Origin: Thermomicrobiales bacterium
GTDB lineage: Bacteria; Chloroflexota; Chloroflexia; Thermomicrobiales; CFX8
NCBI GenBank assembly: GCA_037045155.1
Contig: JBAOIG010000005.1
Location: 1 to 64,000, forward strand
DNA: 64,000 nt
Direction of reading: 5' to 3'
The notes under the pieces were generated by a model. It had not been told where the DNA came from, ran no database searches, and saw only the letters and a list, made by a program, of their open reading frames with translations. The position numbers and the translations under genes are program-made. Positions 48,058-58,163 of the stretch are shown here, in pieces (within the stretch, counting starts at the first letter, position 1; every line of letters starts with the position of its first letter).

Positions 48058-49467
48058 TCAGCCTGCCGCGCGCACCTGCGCACTGATGTACTCAACCACC
48101 TCAGCGATCGGAAGCCGAATCTGCTCCATGCTGTCACGCTCGCGGATGGTCACTGCCTTGTCATCCAGTGTGTCGAAGTCGACCGTGACGCAGAATGGCG
48201 TTCCGATTTCGTCTTGCCGGCGATACCGCCGCCCGATGCTCTGCGTCTCGTCATATTCGGTCGAGAATCGCTGGCGAAGCTCGTGATACAACGGCTCAGC
48301 AACCGCCGCCAGCTCCGGCTTCTTGGACAGCGGCAGCACGGCTACCGTATATGGGGCAAGCGACGGATGAAACCGCATGACAACTCGCGTCGCCGCCTCT
48401 CCCTTGGCGTCCGGAGTCTCCTCGACGGTGTATGCGTCGCACATCACCATCAGCATCGTCCGGTCGACACCAAACGTCGGCTCGATAACGTGTGGCAGAT
48501 ACCGTTCATTGCGGGCCTGGTCGAAATACGTCAGGTCCTCGCCCGAGTGTTCCTGATGCCGACCGAGGTCGAAATCCGTCCGATAAGCGAGACCGGATAG
48601 CTCCTTCCAGCCAATCGGGAACAGATACTCATAGTCCATCGTCCGCCTGGAGTAGTGCGAGAGCTCCTCGGCATGATGCTCGCGGCGTCGCAGCCGGGCC
48701 GAATCAATTCCGAGCGAAAGGAACCATGCGCCCTGAGCAGTAGCCCATTCCTCGAAAGAACCCTGCCAGTCGTCCGGCCGGATGAAATACTCGATCTCCA
48801 TCTGTTCGAACTCGAGCAGCCGGAAGATGAAATTTCCTGGTGTGATCTCGTTCCGAAACGCCTTGCCGATCTGCGCCATGCCGAATGGCACCTTCATGCG
48901 GCTGGACTGCAGCACATTCTTGTATTGAATGAAGATATTCTGCGCCGTCTCAGGTCGTAGATAGGTAGTCGTCGCAGTCTCATCGACTGGGCCGATCAAT
49001 GTCCGGAACATCATGTTGAATGCGCGAACTGGCGTCCAGTTCTGATTCCCGCAGGTAGGGCATCGAATCCCCAGCTCCTGGATCATGCGGCTCAGGTCAT
49101 CGAACGTCTTGCCCTCGACCGGTGAGCCCGTCGCGTCTTCCACCAGTGCGTCCGCACGAAATCGACTGCGACAAACGCGGCAGTCGGTCAGTGGATCGTT
49201 GAATTCGGCAACATGTCCGCTTGCTTCCCAGACTCGGGGGTTCAGCAGGATACCACCGTCAATGCCGACCATATCCGACCGCGCACGGACGAACGTCTGC
49301 CACCACGAGCGCTTGATGTTGTTTCGCAGCTCGACGCCGAGCGGCCCATAATCAAATGTGTTGGCAAGGCCACCGTAGATGTCGCTCCCGGGAAACACAA
49401 ACCCGCGCCGCTTCGCGAGCGATGCTAATTCCTCGAGCGTCACGTTCGGTCTGGTCGGTTCGTTCAC
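48058..49467 (-). CDS. glyS: Glycine--tRNA ligase (dimeric, alpha2 type)
   Basis: 469 residues, class-IIa single-chain enzyme as in Gram-positives, archaea and eukaryotes, not the alpha2beta2 bacterial form. Motifs: FVFPGSDIYGG, GPLGVELRNNIK, the CxxC pair around CRVCRSRF and CPTCGNQN, RPETAQNIF, GKAFRNEITPGNFIFRLLEF (core AFRNEITP) and a C-terminal anticodon domain. The start is a GTG at 49467, 11 bases after AAGGGG; the frame is open to 49521. It ends 11 bp from parB, convergent. Confidence 0.96.
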   Translation of the reverse strand: MNEPTRPNVTLEELASLAKRRGFVFPGSDIYGGLANTFDYGPLGVELRNNIKRSWWQTFVRARSDMVGIDGGILLNPRVWEASGHVAEFNDPLTDCRVCRSRFRADALVEDATGSPVEGKTFDDLSRMIQELGIRCPTCGNQNWTPVRAFNMMFRTLIGPVDETATTTYLRPETAQNIFIQYKNVLQSSRMKVPFGMAQIGKAFRNEITPGNFIFRLLEFEQMEIEYFIRPDDWQGSFEEWATAQGAWFLSLGIDSARLRRREHHAEELSHYSRRTMDYEYLFPIGWKELSGLAYRTDFDLGRHQEHSGEDLTYFDQARNERYLPHVIEPTFGVDRTMLMVMCDAYTVEETPDAKGEAATRVVMRFHPSLAPYTVAVLPLSKKPELAAVAEPLYHELRQRFSTEYDETQSIGRRYRRQDEIGTPFCVTVDFDTLDDKAVTIRERDSMEQIRLPIAEVVEYISAQVRAAG

Positions 49468-49560
49468 GGACTGACTGACCCCTTCATCATTCAACAGAAA
49501 CGGGCGAGACCGATGTCTCACCCGCTGATCGGCGATCGGCTCCTCGCGTTCGGTCTGACG

Positions 49561-50490
49561 CTAAGCAGTCTCCGCCAGATTGCCATCGCCCACGCCCGCG
49601 ACACGACCGGGCGCGCCGTTACCGTTCGACCCGGCAGCAAGATCAGAGGCAACCTGATGGTAGACCTGTGTCGTCGAGATGCTGACATGCCCGAGCACAC
49701 GCTGAATGTCACCGAGCTCCCGACCCTTCGTGAGCTCGTGAGCGGCGAAGGAATGTCGGAGAGTATGTGGCGTTATGTCATTAATCCCGGCTCGGTGCGC
49801 GTATTGCTTGAGAATCAGCCAGAAGCCCTGGCGGGTCAGGCGAGTGCCACGGTGGTTCAGAAAAAGCGCCATCTCCTCCGGATTACGACAGATGGCCGGC
49901 CGGCCGGTATCGAGATATTCGGCGACTGCTCTGGCTGCGGTAGCCGGCACTTCAATGACCCGCTGGCGATTCTGCTTTCCGGTGCAACGCACCGTGCGAC
50001 CATCGAGGTTCAGGTCTTCGACATCCAGACTCACAAGCTCCGACACGCGCATGCCGCTCGAATACAACAGCTGGAGCATGGCGCGGTCGCGGATCGATTC
50101 CGGAGTGCAGACCTTCGCCGGCTCGTCGAGCAGCACCTGGACCTCGTGTTCGGGAAGCGCTCGGGGAGCGTACTTCTCGACGCGCGGCGCGCTTAGCTGT
50201 TCGGACGGATCGGCGCGCAGGTCACCATTACGCGTCATGAACCCGAAGAACGACTTGACAGCAGCCGTCTTCCGGGCGACGGTCGAGGTTGCGTACTCAC
50301 GTTCACGAAGATCGAGGACGTAGGATGTAAGATGCGACGGTTCCACCTCGGGCCACGATTCGAGCGCGTGGCGATCCTGCAGGTAGCGGACGAACTGGCC
50401 GAGATCGTTCCGATATGCCGAGACGGTGTTGGCCGAAAACTCGTTCTCAATTTCCAGTGCGCCGAGGAAGTTCTCGATGTTATCGCGCAT
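49561..50490 (-). CDS. Tyrosine recombinase XerC/XerD-like
   Basis: 309 residues. N-terminal SAM-like DNA-binding domain (about 3-90) and catalytic domain with all residues placed: Arg148 (GMRVSEL), Lys172, His242 and Arg245 (HTLRHSF), His268 (LGHVS) and Tyr277. The full set, chromosomal context and size support a Xer role in dimer resolution at dif, but an integrase of other use cannot be excluded. AGAGG stands eight bases before the ATG at 50490. It follows ald. No att-like repeats are seen around it. Confidence 0.92.
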   Translation of the reverse strand: MRDNIENFLGALEIENEFSANTVSAYRNDLGQFVRYLQDRHALESWPEVEPSHLTSYVLDLREREYATSTVARKTAAVKSFFGFMTRNGDLRADPSEQLSAPRVEKYAPRALPEHEVQVLLDEPAKVCTPESIRDRAMLQLLYSSGMRVSELVSLDVEDLNLDGRTVRCTGKQNRQRVIEVPATAARAVAEYLDTGRPAICRNPEEMALFLNHRGTRLTRQGFWLILKQYAHRAGINDITPHTLRHSFAAHELTKGRELGDIQRVLGHVSISTTQVYHQVASDLAAGSNGNGAPGRVAGVGDGNLAETA

Positions 50491-50569
50491 GCCTGATTCC
50501 TCTCGGGTATTCACCCAACGTGCGAAGTCGCAACAGGAGAGCGTCGCTCCTTCGCCATCGGCGGGTGGT

Positions 50570-51682
50570 CTAGGCGAGAAGGCTTTCGATCGGTTCTGCG
50601 TTCATGCCGAATGCCTCTGCGACCGCCGGATACGTGACGTGACCCCGATAGACGTTGACTCCCTTGGCCAGAGCCGCGTCCTGGCGAATCGCATCGAGCC
50701 CGTGATCGGCGAGCCGAAGACCGTATGGCAACGTTGCGTTCGACAACGCCAGGGTACTGGTGCGCGGCACGGCGCCCGGCATGTTCGTCACGCAGTAGTG
50801 AACCACACCGTCAACGACGAAGGTCGGGTCGCTATGGCTGGTGGGGCTGGCTGTCGCAATGCACCCACCCTGATCGATCGCAACATCGACGACGACTGCC
50901 CCATCGCTCATCGAGCTGATCATCTGACTCGTCACGAGCTTGGGCGCCTTCGCGCCCGGGATCAGGACAGCGCCGATCACCAGGTCGGCTCGGGAGATCG
51001 CCTCCGCAAGCGTCGCACTACTGGACGCGAGCAGATTGATCCGGCCATGAAGGACATCATCGAGGTAGCGAAGGCGGTCGAGGGAAATATCAAGGATCGT
51101 CACATTCGCGCCCATCCCGAGCGCGACCTGCGCGGCATTGGTGCCAACGACGCCACCGCCGACGATGACGACCTCAGCCGGCCGGACACCCGGCACCCCG
51201 CCCATCAGAACGCCACGTCCGCCGTTGACCTTCTCAAGGTAATACGCGCCAATGTGGACGGCCATCCGGCCGGCAACTTCGCTCATCGGCGTCAGCAACG
51301 GCAACGATCGATTTGGAAGCTCGACTGTCTCGTATGCGATCCCGACGACTCCGCGATCGATCAGAACGCGAGTGAGCTCGGGCTCGGCGGCGAGATGCAA
51401 GTAGGTGTAGAGCACCTGATCTTCACGCATGAGGTCATACTCGGGGTGAATCGGCTCTTTCACTTTGACGATCATGTCGGCGCGGGCGAAGACATCGGCA
51501 TGAGTGTCAGCGAGATCGGCGCCAGCGGCCACATACTCCGCGTCGCTGAAGCCACTTCCTACGCCGGCCGTCGATTCAACAAGCACCTGATGTCCGTGAG
51601 CAACATACTCACGAACGCCCGCCGGGGTAGTGGAGACGCGGTTTTCGTTGTCCTTAATCTCCTTGGGGATTCCAACAATCAT
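50570..51682 (-). CDS. ald: Alanine dehydrogenase
   Basis: 370 residues, the usual length. It oxidises L-alanine to pyruvate and ammonia with NAD+. Start MIVGIPKEIKDNENRV, nucleotide-binding VVIVGGGVVGTNAAQVALGMGA (core GGGVVG) and the C-terminal QGGCIATASPTSHSDPTF segment are typical. Divergent from rseP. It may supply ammonia and pyruvate during growth on peptides; peptidases occur elsewhere in the window. Confidence 0.97.
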   Translation of the reverse strand: MIVGIPKEIKDNENRVSTTPAGVREYVAHGHQVLVESTAGVGSGFSDAEYVAAGADLADTHADVFARADMIVKVKEPIHPEYDLMREDQVLYTYLHLAAEPELTRVLIDRGVVGIAYETVELPNRSLPLLTPMSEVAGRMAVHIGAYYLEKVNGGRGVLMGGVPGVRPAEVVIVGGGVVGTNAAQVALGMGANVTILDISLDRLRYLDDVLHGRINLLASSSATLAEAISRADLVIGAVLIPGAKAPKLVTSQMISSMSDGAVVVDVAIDQGGCIATASPTSHSDPTFVVDGVVHYCVTNMPGAVPRTSTLALSNATLPYGLRLADHGLDAIRQDAALAKGVNVYRGHVTYPAVAEAFGMNAEPIESLLA

Positions 51683-51851
51683 GCAGATCGACCCCTTCCC
51701 CTACCGATTGCGAATCGGTCTCTCGCCGCTCGGTGACTCCCGTCAACCGACCTCGGCCCGCCTCAAATCGCCGTGGTCCACAACCGCGTGATTCTAACAT
51801 AACGCTTCGCCGATTCTGGCGCTCCGATTGCACCCTCCGTAACCCGGCGTA

Positions 51852-51880
51852 TTGCGTTGGGTTGTCCAGAACGGTACGAT
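51852..51880 (+). promoter_or_regulatory. Promoter of rseP-ispG
   Basis: Plus strand: -35 TTGCGT (51852-51857), 17-bp spacer, -10 TACGAT (51875-51880), about 67 bp before the GTG start at 51947. Confidence 0.6.
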
Positions 51881-51946
51881 TTTTGCGAAACCGTCACCGA
51901 TCGGTTGTCGGCGGCGTCGGTTCCTCGACCTCGTAGAGAGTTAGCT

Positions 51947-53275
51947 GTGACCTTTCTGAACGCCCTTTGGATCGTTCCGATTCTCGGTATTCTGATCTTC
52001 ATCCACGAGCTCGGGCATTTTGTGATGGCGCGACGCGCGGGTGTGCGCGTCGAGGAATTCGGGTTTGGCCTGCCTCCCCGAATCTGGGGCGTCAAGCGGG
52101 GCGACACGATTTACTCCATCAACCTGCTGCCGGTCGGTGGATTCGTCCGCGTGCTGGGCGAAGACGGCAAGTCGAACGCGCACGACAGCATGCAATCAAA
52201 GACCGCTGGGCAGCGCGCCCGCTTTCTGGCGGCAGGCTCTGCAATGAATCTGGTCGCAGCTGTCGTTCTGATCGCGGTGCTCATCGGCGTCCAGGGACGA
52301 AGCAGCGACAACGTCTATGTTGTGAACGTCAACCCGGGCTCGCCAGCGGCTGACGCCGGCTGGCAGAGCGGTGACCGGTTCCTGCAGATCAATGGCGCAA
52401 CCATCACCAGTAGCGACGAAGTGTCGCGGTTGACGACGAGAAACGCCGGCCGTGCGACAACAGTCACGCTCGACCGAGCGGGTGAGGTCATCACCACGAC
52501 CATCACGCCTCGGGAGAACCCGCCGGCCGGCCAGGGCCGTACCGGCATCACGCTCAGCTCCGCGCCCAATGCGACGATCCATGTCAATACGGTTCCGAGC
52601 GATAGTCTCGCCGCGCAGGCAGGCTTTCACGCGGGCGATATTATCCAGAGCGTCGATGGCCAGCCCGTGCCCGATTATCTCGCCTACGCGCTTGCTCTTC
52701 GCAACCGTGCCGGCGGGGATGCCCAGATCCAGGTACAGCGCGATGGCGCACCGGTCACGCTGACCGCCGCTATTCCCACGGACCTGCCGGTGGATCGCGA
52801 GCCCCTTGGCGCAGACCTCACCCAGCAGTTGCACTTCGAGCGCGTCTCTCCAATCAACATCCCGCTCGAAACCGTCCGCACGTTTGGCTCGACAATGCGG
52901 CAGATGGGTTCCGGTCTCATGAGCCTCGTCCGTGGCTCCACATCGCTCGGCGATGTGGCCGGGCCAATCGGCATGGGTCAGCTCACGTCTGAGATCATCA
53001 GTCGGAGCGCGATGCCGCTCTGGGTTACGCTGACCAACTTGACGATCATCCTGTCACTCAATCTTGCCTTGCTGAATCTCCTCCCGTTGCCGGCGCTAGA
53101 CGGTGGGCGGCTCCTCTTCGTCCTGATTGAGGTGCTGCGCGGCGGAAAGCGTGTCCCGCCAGAGAAGGAGGGTGTCGTGCACTTCGTCGGGCTGATGCTC
53201 CTTCTGACGGCGATGTTTCTGATCGCGTTCGTCGATATCAACCGCATCATCAGTGGCAGCTCGTTTCTTGAGTAG
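51947..53275 (+). CDS. rseP: RseP-type site-2 intramembrane metalloprotease (M50)
   Basis: 442 residues. HExxH zinc motif HELGH at 20-24 in the first helix; the second metal ligand region LLNLLPLPALDGGRL lies in the last third. Two PDZ domains (about 105-180 and 190-270) stand between. It cleaves transmembrane anti-sigma factors and signal-peptide remnants. The ECF/anti-sigma pair at 43984-46040 is a possible client, by inference. GTG 51947 has GAGAG six bases upstream. ispG follows 84 bp downstream, matching the common dxr-rseP-ispG order with dxr missing. Confidence 0.93.
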   Translation: MTFLNALWIVPILGILIFIHELGHFVMARRAGVRVEEFGFGLPPRIWGVKRGDTIYSINLLPVGGFVRVLGEDGKSNAHDSMQSKTAGQRARFLAAGSAMNLVAAVVLIAVLIGVQGRSSDNVYVVNVNPGSPAADAGWQSGDRFLQINGATITSSDEVSRLTTRNAGRATTVTLDRAGEVITTTITPRENPPAGQGRTGITLSSAPNATIHVNTVPSDSLAAQAGFHAGDIIQSVDGQPVPDYLAYALALRNRAGGDAQIQVQRDGAPVTLTAAIPTDLPVDREPLGADLTQQLHFERVSPINIPLETVRTFGSTMRQMGSGLMSLVRGSTSLGDVAGPIGMGQLTSEIISRSAMPLWVTLTNLTIILSLNLALLNLLPLPALDGGRLLFVLIEVLRGGKRVPPEKEGVVHFVGLMLLLTAMFLIAFVDINRIISGSSFLE

Positions 53276-53359
53276 AATCGCGTTACCGGAGCGTCCGTCG
53301 TCACGGTCCGTGCGGCGGCTCGCGACAGCTCCGAACGCAAACCGTCCAGGAGGTAGTCC

Positions 53360-54481
53360 GTGACAGTCCTCGCTCCCCGTCGTCTCACTCGCCCGGTTCA
53401 GGTCGGCAACGTCCGGATTGGCGGTGGCGCGCCTGTCGTTGTCCAATCGATGGCGACTGCTGATACCCGTGACCCGCAAGCGACACTACGCCAGATCAAC
53501 GAGCTTGCGGAGGCGGGATGTGAGATCGTTCGCCTCGCGGTCCCGGACCGTAAGGCCGCGGCGGCCCTGCCTGACATCGTGCCGTATTCTCCGGTGCCGC
53601 TGATCGCCGACATTCACTTCGAGCACACCCTTGCGCTCAAGGCGCTGGACGCCGGAATCCACGGCCTCCGCCTGAATCCCGGCAATATCCGCAAGCACGA
53701 TGATGTTGTCGAGGTTGTCGAGAAGGCCAAGGAACGCCGGGTTCCCATTCGGATTGGCGTGAACTTCGGGTCGGTGCCGCCGATGACCGAGGAGTTCGTC
53801 GACGAGATGGCGGCGCAAAACGCCACTCAGGCCGAACTCCGCGCCGAGCACATGGTCCGCACGGCGTTGGGTCACATCCGCATCCTCGAGGAGCTCGACT
53901 ACCACGAAATCAAGATATCGCTGAAAGCATTCGAAGTGCCGGTCATGCTCGAAGCCTACCGGCGAATGGCCCCTCGTGTCCCATATCCATTCCATCTCGG
54001 CGTCACCGAAGCTGGCACGCCGCGCGCCGGTAGCGTTCGATCCGCGGTAGGCATCGGTACATTGCTCGCGATGGGGATTGGCGACACGATCCGTGTCTCG
54101 CTGACGACCGACCCGACCGAGGAAGTCTTCGTCGCGTACGAGATCCTCAAAAGCCTTGAGCTGCGTCAGCACGGCGCGACGATGATCGCCTGCCCGACCT
54201 GCGGGCGGGTCGAGGTCGATCTCTTCAAGCTTGCCAATGAGGTAGACGAGTACATCGCGCAGATCAAGGAGCCGATCCGCGTAGCCGTCATGGGCTGCGT
54301 CGTCAACGGACCCGGTGAGGCGCGTGACGCCGACGTCGGAGTTGCCGCCGGCCGCGGCAAGGGAGTCATCTTCCGCAAGGGCAAGATCGTCAAGACGGTC
54401 AAGGAAGACGAGATCGTCGATGCGTTGAAGGGCGAGATTCAGGCGATTCTTGCCGAACGCGAGGCGGCAGTGACTTCCTGA
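53360..54481 (+). CDS. ispG: 4-hydroxy-3-methylbut-2-enyl diphosphate synthase
   Basis: 373 residues. The 4Fe-4S enzyme of the penultimate MEP-pathway step. The TIM-barrel starts with RRLTRPVQVGNVRIGGGAP (core VGNVRIGG); cluster Cys are in CPTCGRVEVD and MGCVVNGPGEA. AGGAGGT lies six bases before the GTG start. It supplies isoprenoid precursors used by the polyprenyl synthase and UbiA proteins encoded earlier in the window. Confidence 0.97.
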   Translation: MTVLAPRRLTRPVQVGNVRIGGGAPVVVQSMATADTRDPQATLRQINELAEAGCEIVRLAVPDRKAAAALPDIVPYSPVPLIADIHFEHTLALKALDAGIHGLRLNPGNIRKHDDVVEVVEKAKERRVPIRIGVNFGSVPPMTEEFVDEMAAQNATQAELRAEHMVRTALGHIRILEELDYHEIKISLKAFEVPVMLEAYRRMAPRVPYPFHLGVTEAGTPRAGSVRSAVGIGTLLAMGIGDTIRVSLTTDPTEEVFVAYEILKSLELRQHGATMIACPTCGRVEVDLFKLANEVDEYIAQIKEPIRVAVMGCVVNGPGEARDADVGVAAGRGKGVIFRKGKIVKTVKEDEIVDALKGEIQAILAEREAAVTS

Positions 54482-54496
54482 CCCTCCGATGTCGAA

Positions 54497-55846
54497 CTAC
54501 TGACGCACACGAGGGGCCGCGTCTCTTGTGCCGTCTGGAACCGAGATTCGGAACGTAGCGCCGGAACCGGGCTTGCTCTCAACGGCAATCTTGCCGCCAT
54601 GAGCCAGGGCGACGTGCTTGACGATCGCAAGGCCAAGCCCAGTGCCCGGCTCCGATCGCGACCGATCGGACTTGAAGAATCGTTCCCAGATTCGGTCGAT
54701 ATCCGCTTCCGCTATTCCCTCGCCATCGTCCGCGACAGTAAACGTCGTCTCAGCGGCCGCCTGCGTGACTCCCACCTCAATCCGGCCTCCCTCGGGCGTG
54801 TGGTCGATGGCGTTTGTCACCAGGTTGATCAACGCATGCTGGAGGCGTTTGCCGTCGGCGCGGATCGGCGCGAGAGCGTCCGCCGGCGCGACAGTCAGGT
54901 TGATCCCGGCCTGTCCAGCGCGAGGACGCAGCCGGCTGATTGCGACGTCGACCAGCTCGGCAGGATCAACCGTCTCGTAACGCAGGCTCTCCGAACCCCT
55001 CTCAAGTTGGCTGATATCCAGAAGATCGTCGACCATCGCGGTCATCGAATCGATCTCTTCATCGATCGCCGCGATAACTTGTCGAACTTCCGCATTGTCT
55101 GGCTGCAGATCGAGAATTGTGCCGGCCATGACTTTGATCGCACCGAGTGGCGGCTGCAGCTCGTGCGAGACGCTCGCAACGAACTCCCGTCGAATATCCT
55201 GCAGCCGATGAAGCTCCGTGATATCTCTCAGCACAACGAGCGCCTCGCGGGGGAACTGGTTGATCCGGACAACGATCGCATTCATCACCCGCGAATCCCC
55301 GAGTAACGCGATCGTGCGCTGTCCGTCCTCGCCTGTCTCCAGCGCGTGTCTGACCAGATCGTCGAGCTGGTGATCCCGAACCACCCGGATGAACGAGCGG
55401 CCGGCCGGATTTCGGCCGCCGAAGATCTTCGCAGCAGCGAGATTCCCGTATGTCACAACCCCGTGCGCATCGACCTGGATTACTGCGTCGCGCATTCGAT
55501 CGAGCACGTTACTCAGATGACGAACTCGCTCGGATTCCTCAGCCCAGCGCGCGCTTGCGGATGAGACGAACGCCTCCGCGTGATGCAACGCCTCGTCGAT
55601 CTCGTCGCCATTGTCACGTGGCCAGGAGACAACCTGTCCAGCGCGACCGGGAGCAAACTGCCGCGAAGCGATCAGCTGGAGTTGGGCAAGCCGCGCCAGC
55701 GCTCGCTGCGCAAACACCGCCGCGAGCACCACACCCGCCACAAATCCGAGAAGCGTAAAGGCCCAGTAACCGGTGAGCGCTTCGAGCGCGCCGCCAATCG
55801 CGACGATTGCCACCGGGGCAAAGAACTGATAGATCAACGATCGCAC
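54497..55846 (-). CDS. PhoR-like membrane sensor histidine kinase
   Basis: 449 residues. Two N-terminal membrane helices (about 5-45), a linker, a PAS domain (about 110-215), HisKA with phosphoacceptor His in SVSHELQPPLGAIK (the usual Arg-Thr is Gln-Pro) and a complete HATPase_c domain (N box LINLVTNAIDH, DDGEGI, GTGLGLAIVK). GTG 55846 follows AGGGG by seven bases; a start at 55897 is possible. No response regulator is adjacent, so the partner lies elsewhere. It is convergent with ispG. Confidence 0.93.
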   Translation of the reverse strand: MRSLIYQFFAPVAIVAIGGALEALTGYWAFTLLGFVAGVVLAAVFAQRALARLAQLQLIASRQFAPGRAGQVVSWPRDNGDEIDEALHHAEAFVSSASARWAEESERVRHLSNVLDRMRDAVIQVDAHGVVTYGNLAAAKIFGGRNPAGRSFIRVVRDHQLDDLVRHALETGEDGQRTIALLGDSRVMNAIVVRINQFPREALVVLRDITELHRLQDIRREFVASVSHELQPPLGAIKVMAGTILDLQPDNAEVRQVIAAIDEEIDSMTAMVDDLLDISQLERGSESLRYETVDPAELVDVAISRLRPRAGQAGINLTVAPADALAPIRADGKRLQHALINLVTNAIDHTPEGGRIEVGVTQAAAETTFTVADDGEGIAEADIDRIWERFFKSDRSRSEPGTGLGLAIVKHVALAHGGKIAVESKPGSGATFRISVPDGTRDAAPRVRQ

Positions 55847-56061
55847 TAGAGATCCCCTCGATCCGGCACACAGAGCCCGCACGGGCATCAACGTCACCAG
55901 CTGATTGTGGTGAATCGACGCTGGCCGCCATTCGCTGCCGCCCAGGCCGTCCCGCGACTCGCTCGCCGCTGCATTGTATCCGCGCGCCTGTCGCGGCGGA
56001 TCGGGCTATCCTATACGTCAGGCCGAAAGCCACGGTCCGTGCCGCCATACTGAGGGTCGGA

Positions 56062-57012
56062 ATGATCATGCGACAAGGGATTGCAGCGCTTGGGCTGTGC
56101 TCGTGGGATCAGTTTATCGTCACCGAAACGTACCCGGGTCCCGGTGAGTATGCAATCGTGCGCCAGCAATTCGAGCAATCAGGCGGCACAACTGGCAACG
56201 CCTGTGCTGCGATGGCGCGGCTGGGCGTTCCGGTCATGTTCGTCACCGCTGTCGGAGACGACCCACACGGCGCTGCGCTTCTCGGCGATCTGCGCCACGA
56301 GGGCTGCGATGTGTCGCGTGCGATCATCCGCACCGACGAGTCGTCCGATACCGGTATCATCGTCGTCTCGGGATCTCCCGCCCATCGGGATCGCACAATC
56401 TTCTGGATTCAGGGCGCCAAACCGCAGCACGGCGACCACCTGCCGGTCGATGAGATGCTCGACCATCCGTGGGTACTACTGGATATCAACGACGCTCGCC
56501 TGCGGAGCTTCTTCCTCGATCTACCCGCCCACCAGAGCCCGCGTACGAAGCTGTTCGGCACGATGACGTATCTCGTCGAGATGAATCCTGCCGACGGTTG
56601 GCATCATGCGCTGCGTCACGATGTCATCGCTGGCAACGTCCGTGAGCTGCTGACTCTGACCGGTGAGCCAACGCTTGACGCCGCCTTTGCGCGCGCTCGA
56701 CGCGATCTCGTCGCTAATGCATGCAACAGGATGTTCGTCTCACACGGCGCCAATGGTGCATACCTGATTCAACCAGCCGGTATCGAGCACCTCGGGGCCT
56801 TTCCGGTTGATGTCGTCGATACGACGGGGGCCGGCGACGCGTTCGCGGCGGGCTGCCTCTGGGGCCTGCTCGACCGTGCGCCCAACGCCGAGATCATGCG
56901 CAGAGCCAACGCGCTCGGCGCGCTTGCCTGTCGCGGCCTCGGGGCTCGCTCGGCACTCCCGACACGCGACGAGGCGTTGGCATTCATTGCTGCCAACGGC
57001 CAGTCCCAATGA
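56062..57012 (+). CDS. PfkB-family carbohydrate kinase
   Basis: 316 residues. Ribokinase fold: GGTTGNACAAMARLG near 39-53, GDDPHG, and the catalytic/anion-hole motif DTTGAGDAFAAG near 258-269. The substrate (ribose, fructose, adenosine or other) cannot be told. The frame runs up to 55807 but ATG 56062 with GAGGG upstream fits the fold start. Its stop overlaps queG by 4 bp (ATGA). Confidence 0.92.
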   Translation: MIMRQGIAALGLCSWDQFIVTETYPGPGEYAIVRQQFEQSGGTTGNACAAMARLGVPVMFVTAVGDDPHGAALLGDLRHEGCDVSRAIIRTDESSDTGIIVVSGSPAHRDRTIFWIQGAKPQHGDHLPVDEMLDHPWVLLDINDARLRSFFLDLPAHQSPRTKLFGTMTYLVEMNPADGWHHALRHDVIAGNVRELLTLTGEPTLDAAFARARRDLVANACNRMFVSHGANGAYLIQPAGIEHLGAFPVDVVDTTGAGDAFAAGCLWGLLDRAPNAEIMRRANALGALACRGLGARSALPTRDEALAFIAANGQSQ

Positions 57013-58145
57013 CGGAGGCCCTATCTCGGGCCGAGCTTCGCGAGATGGCGCGTGAGAGCGGGCTCGACATTCTCGGCGTTACCGGCCCGGAGCCGTTTTC
57101 CGATGCCGAACACTACATCGTCGACCATATCGAACGCGGACACACACGCGGCATGGATTGGTTCACCGTCGCGCGCGCGAGAGAATCGTGCGATCCCCAC
57201 ACCCTGCACGATACAGTCCAGTCGATTGTCTCCGTCGGTATCCCCTTCTGGACAGGTCTATCGAAGCCGCCCGACGACGGGATCCTGCGCGGCCGGATCG
57301 CTCGCTACGCCTGGGGGCGTGACTACCACAAGACTCTCAAGCGCCGGATGACGGCGCTGGTAGCAACGATTGAGAAGATCGTTGGCCGGCCGGTGGAAGC
57401 CCGAACGCTGAGCGACACAGCTCGGATTGTCGATCGCGCTGTCGCCGCGCGAGCTGGAACGGGATGGGTCGGCAAGAATTCGATGATCATCGTGCCTCGT
57501 CATGGCTCCTGGGTCATGCTCGGTGAGATCATGCTCGACATCCACATCACTCCCGACCTCCCGCTTGCCCAGGACTGTGGGCGCTGTCGGATCTGTCTCG
57601 ATCGCTGCCCGACCGGCGCGATCGTCGAGCCATATCGCATCGACGCTCCACGCTGCGTCTCCTACCTGACCATTGAGGAACGCGGCCCGATCCCGTTCCA
57701 GCTTCGTCCCCTCCTCGGCAACCGGGTCTTCGGCTGCGACACCTGCCAGGATGTCTGCCCGTACACATCTGCCGCACGGCCTGCGCACGATCCGGATTTC
57801 GAGCCTGTGACGATCGAAAATGCCTTCCCGTCGCTTGAGCGACTTGCGACGATGACCAGCGCCGACTTCTACGCAACGTATAGCGGCACCGCCGTTATCC
57901 GCGCCAAACGATCCGGGATGGCCCGCAATGCCGCGATCGCGCTCGGCAACAGCGACGATCCGCGCGCCGAACCGATCCTGATCCAGATGCTCCGCTGTCA
58001 CGATGAACCACTAGCGCGCGGGCATGCGGCCTGGGCGCTCGCCCATCTCACCGGGGACGAGAGTCATCGCCCATTGACGCTAGCGCTGCAATCCGAACCC
58101 GATCCGTCTGTCTGCGTGGAGATCCGCCAGGCGCTCGACGCCTGA
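57009..58145 (+). CDS. queG: Epoxyqueuosine reductase
   Basis: 378 residues. The last step of queuosine synthesis in tRNA, reducing epoxyqueuosine with cobalamin and two 4Fe-4S clusters. Visible: GRDYHKTLKRRM, the central Asp/TGWVGKN region, cluster motif CGRCRICLDRCP followed by CVSYLTIEERG, second set CDTCQDVCP, and a HEAT-like C-terminal helix part. Start overlaps pfkB by 4 bp. No other que gene is here. Confidence 0.95.
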   Translation: MTEALSRAELREMARESGLDILGVTGPEPFSDAEHYIVDHIERGHTRGMDWFTVARARESCDPHTLHDTVQSIVSVGIPFWTGLSKPPDDGILRGRIARYAWGRDYHKTLKRRMTALVATIEKIVGRPVEARTLSDTARIVDRAVAARAGTGWVGKNSMIIVPRHGSWVMLGEIMLDIHITPDLPLAQDCGRCRICLDRCPTGAIVEPYRIDAPRCVSYLTIEERGPIPFQLRPLLGNRVFGCDTCQDVCPYTSAARPAHDPDFEPVTIENAFPSLERLATMTSADFYATYSGTAVIRAKRSGMARNAAIALGNSDDPRAEPILIQMLRCHDEPLARGHAAWALAHLTGDESHRPLTLALQSEPDPSVCVEIRQALDA

Positions 58146-58163
58146 ATCAACTGGAGGGCTCAG

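Noticed and set aside
49561..50490. Integrase of a mobile element
   Set aside because: No att repeats, tRNA target, phage or cargo genes nearby; the size and motifs fit a housekeeping Xer recombinase.
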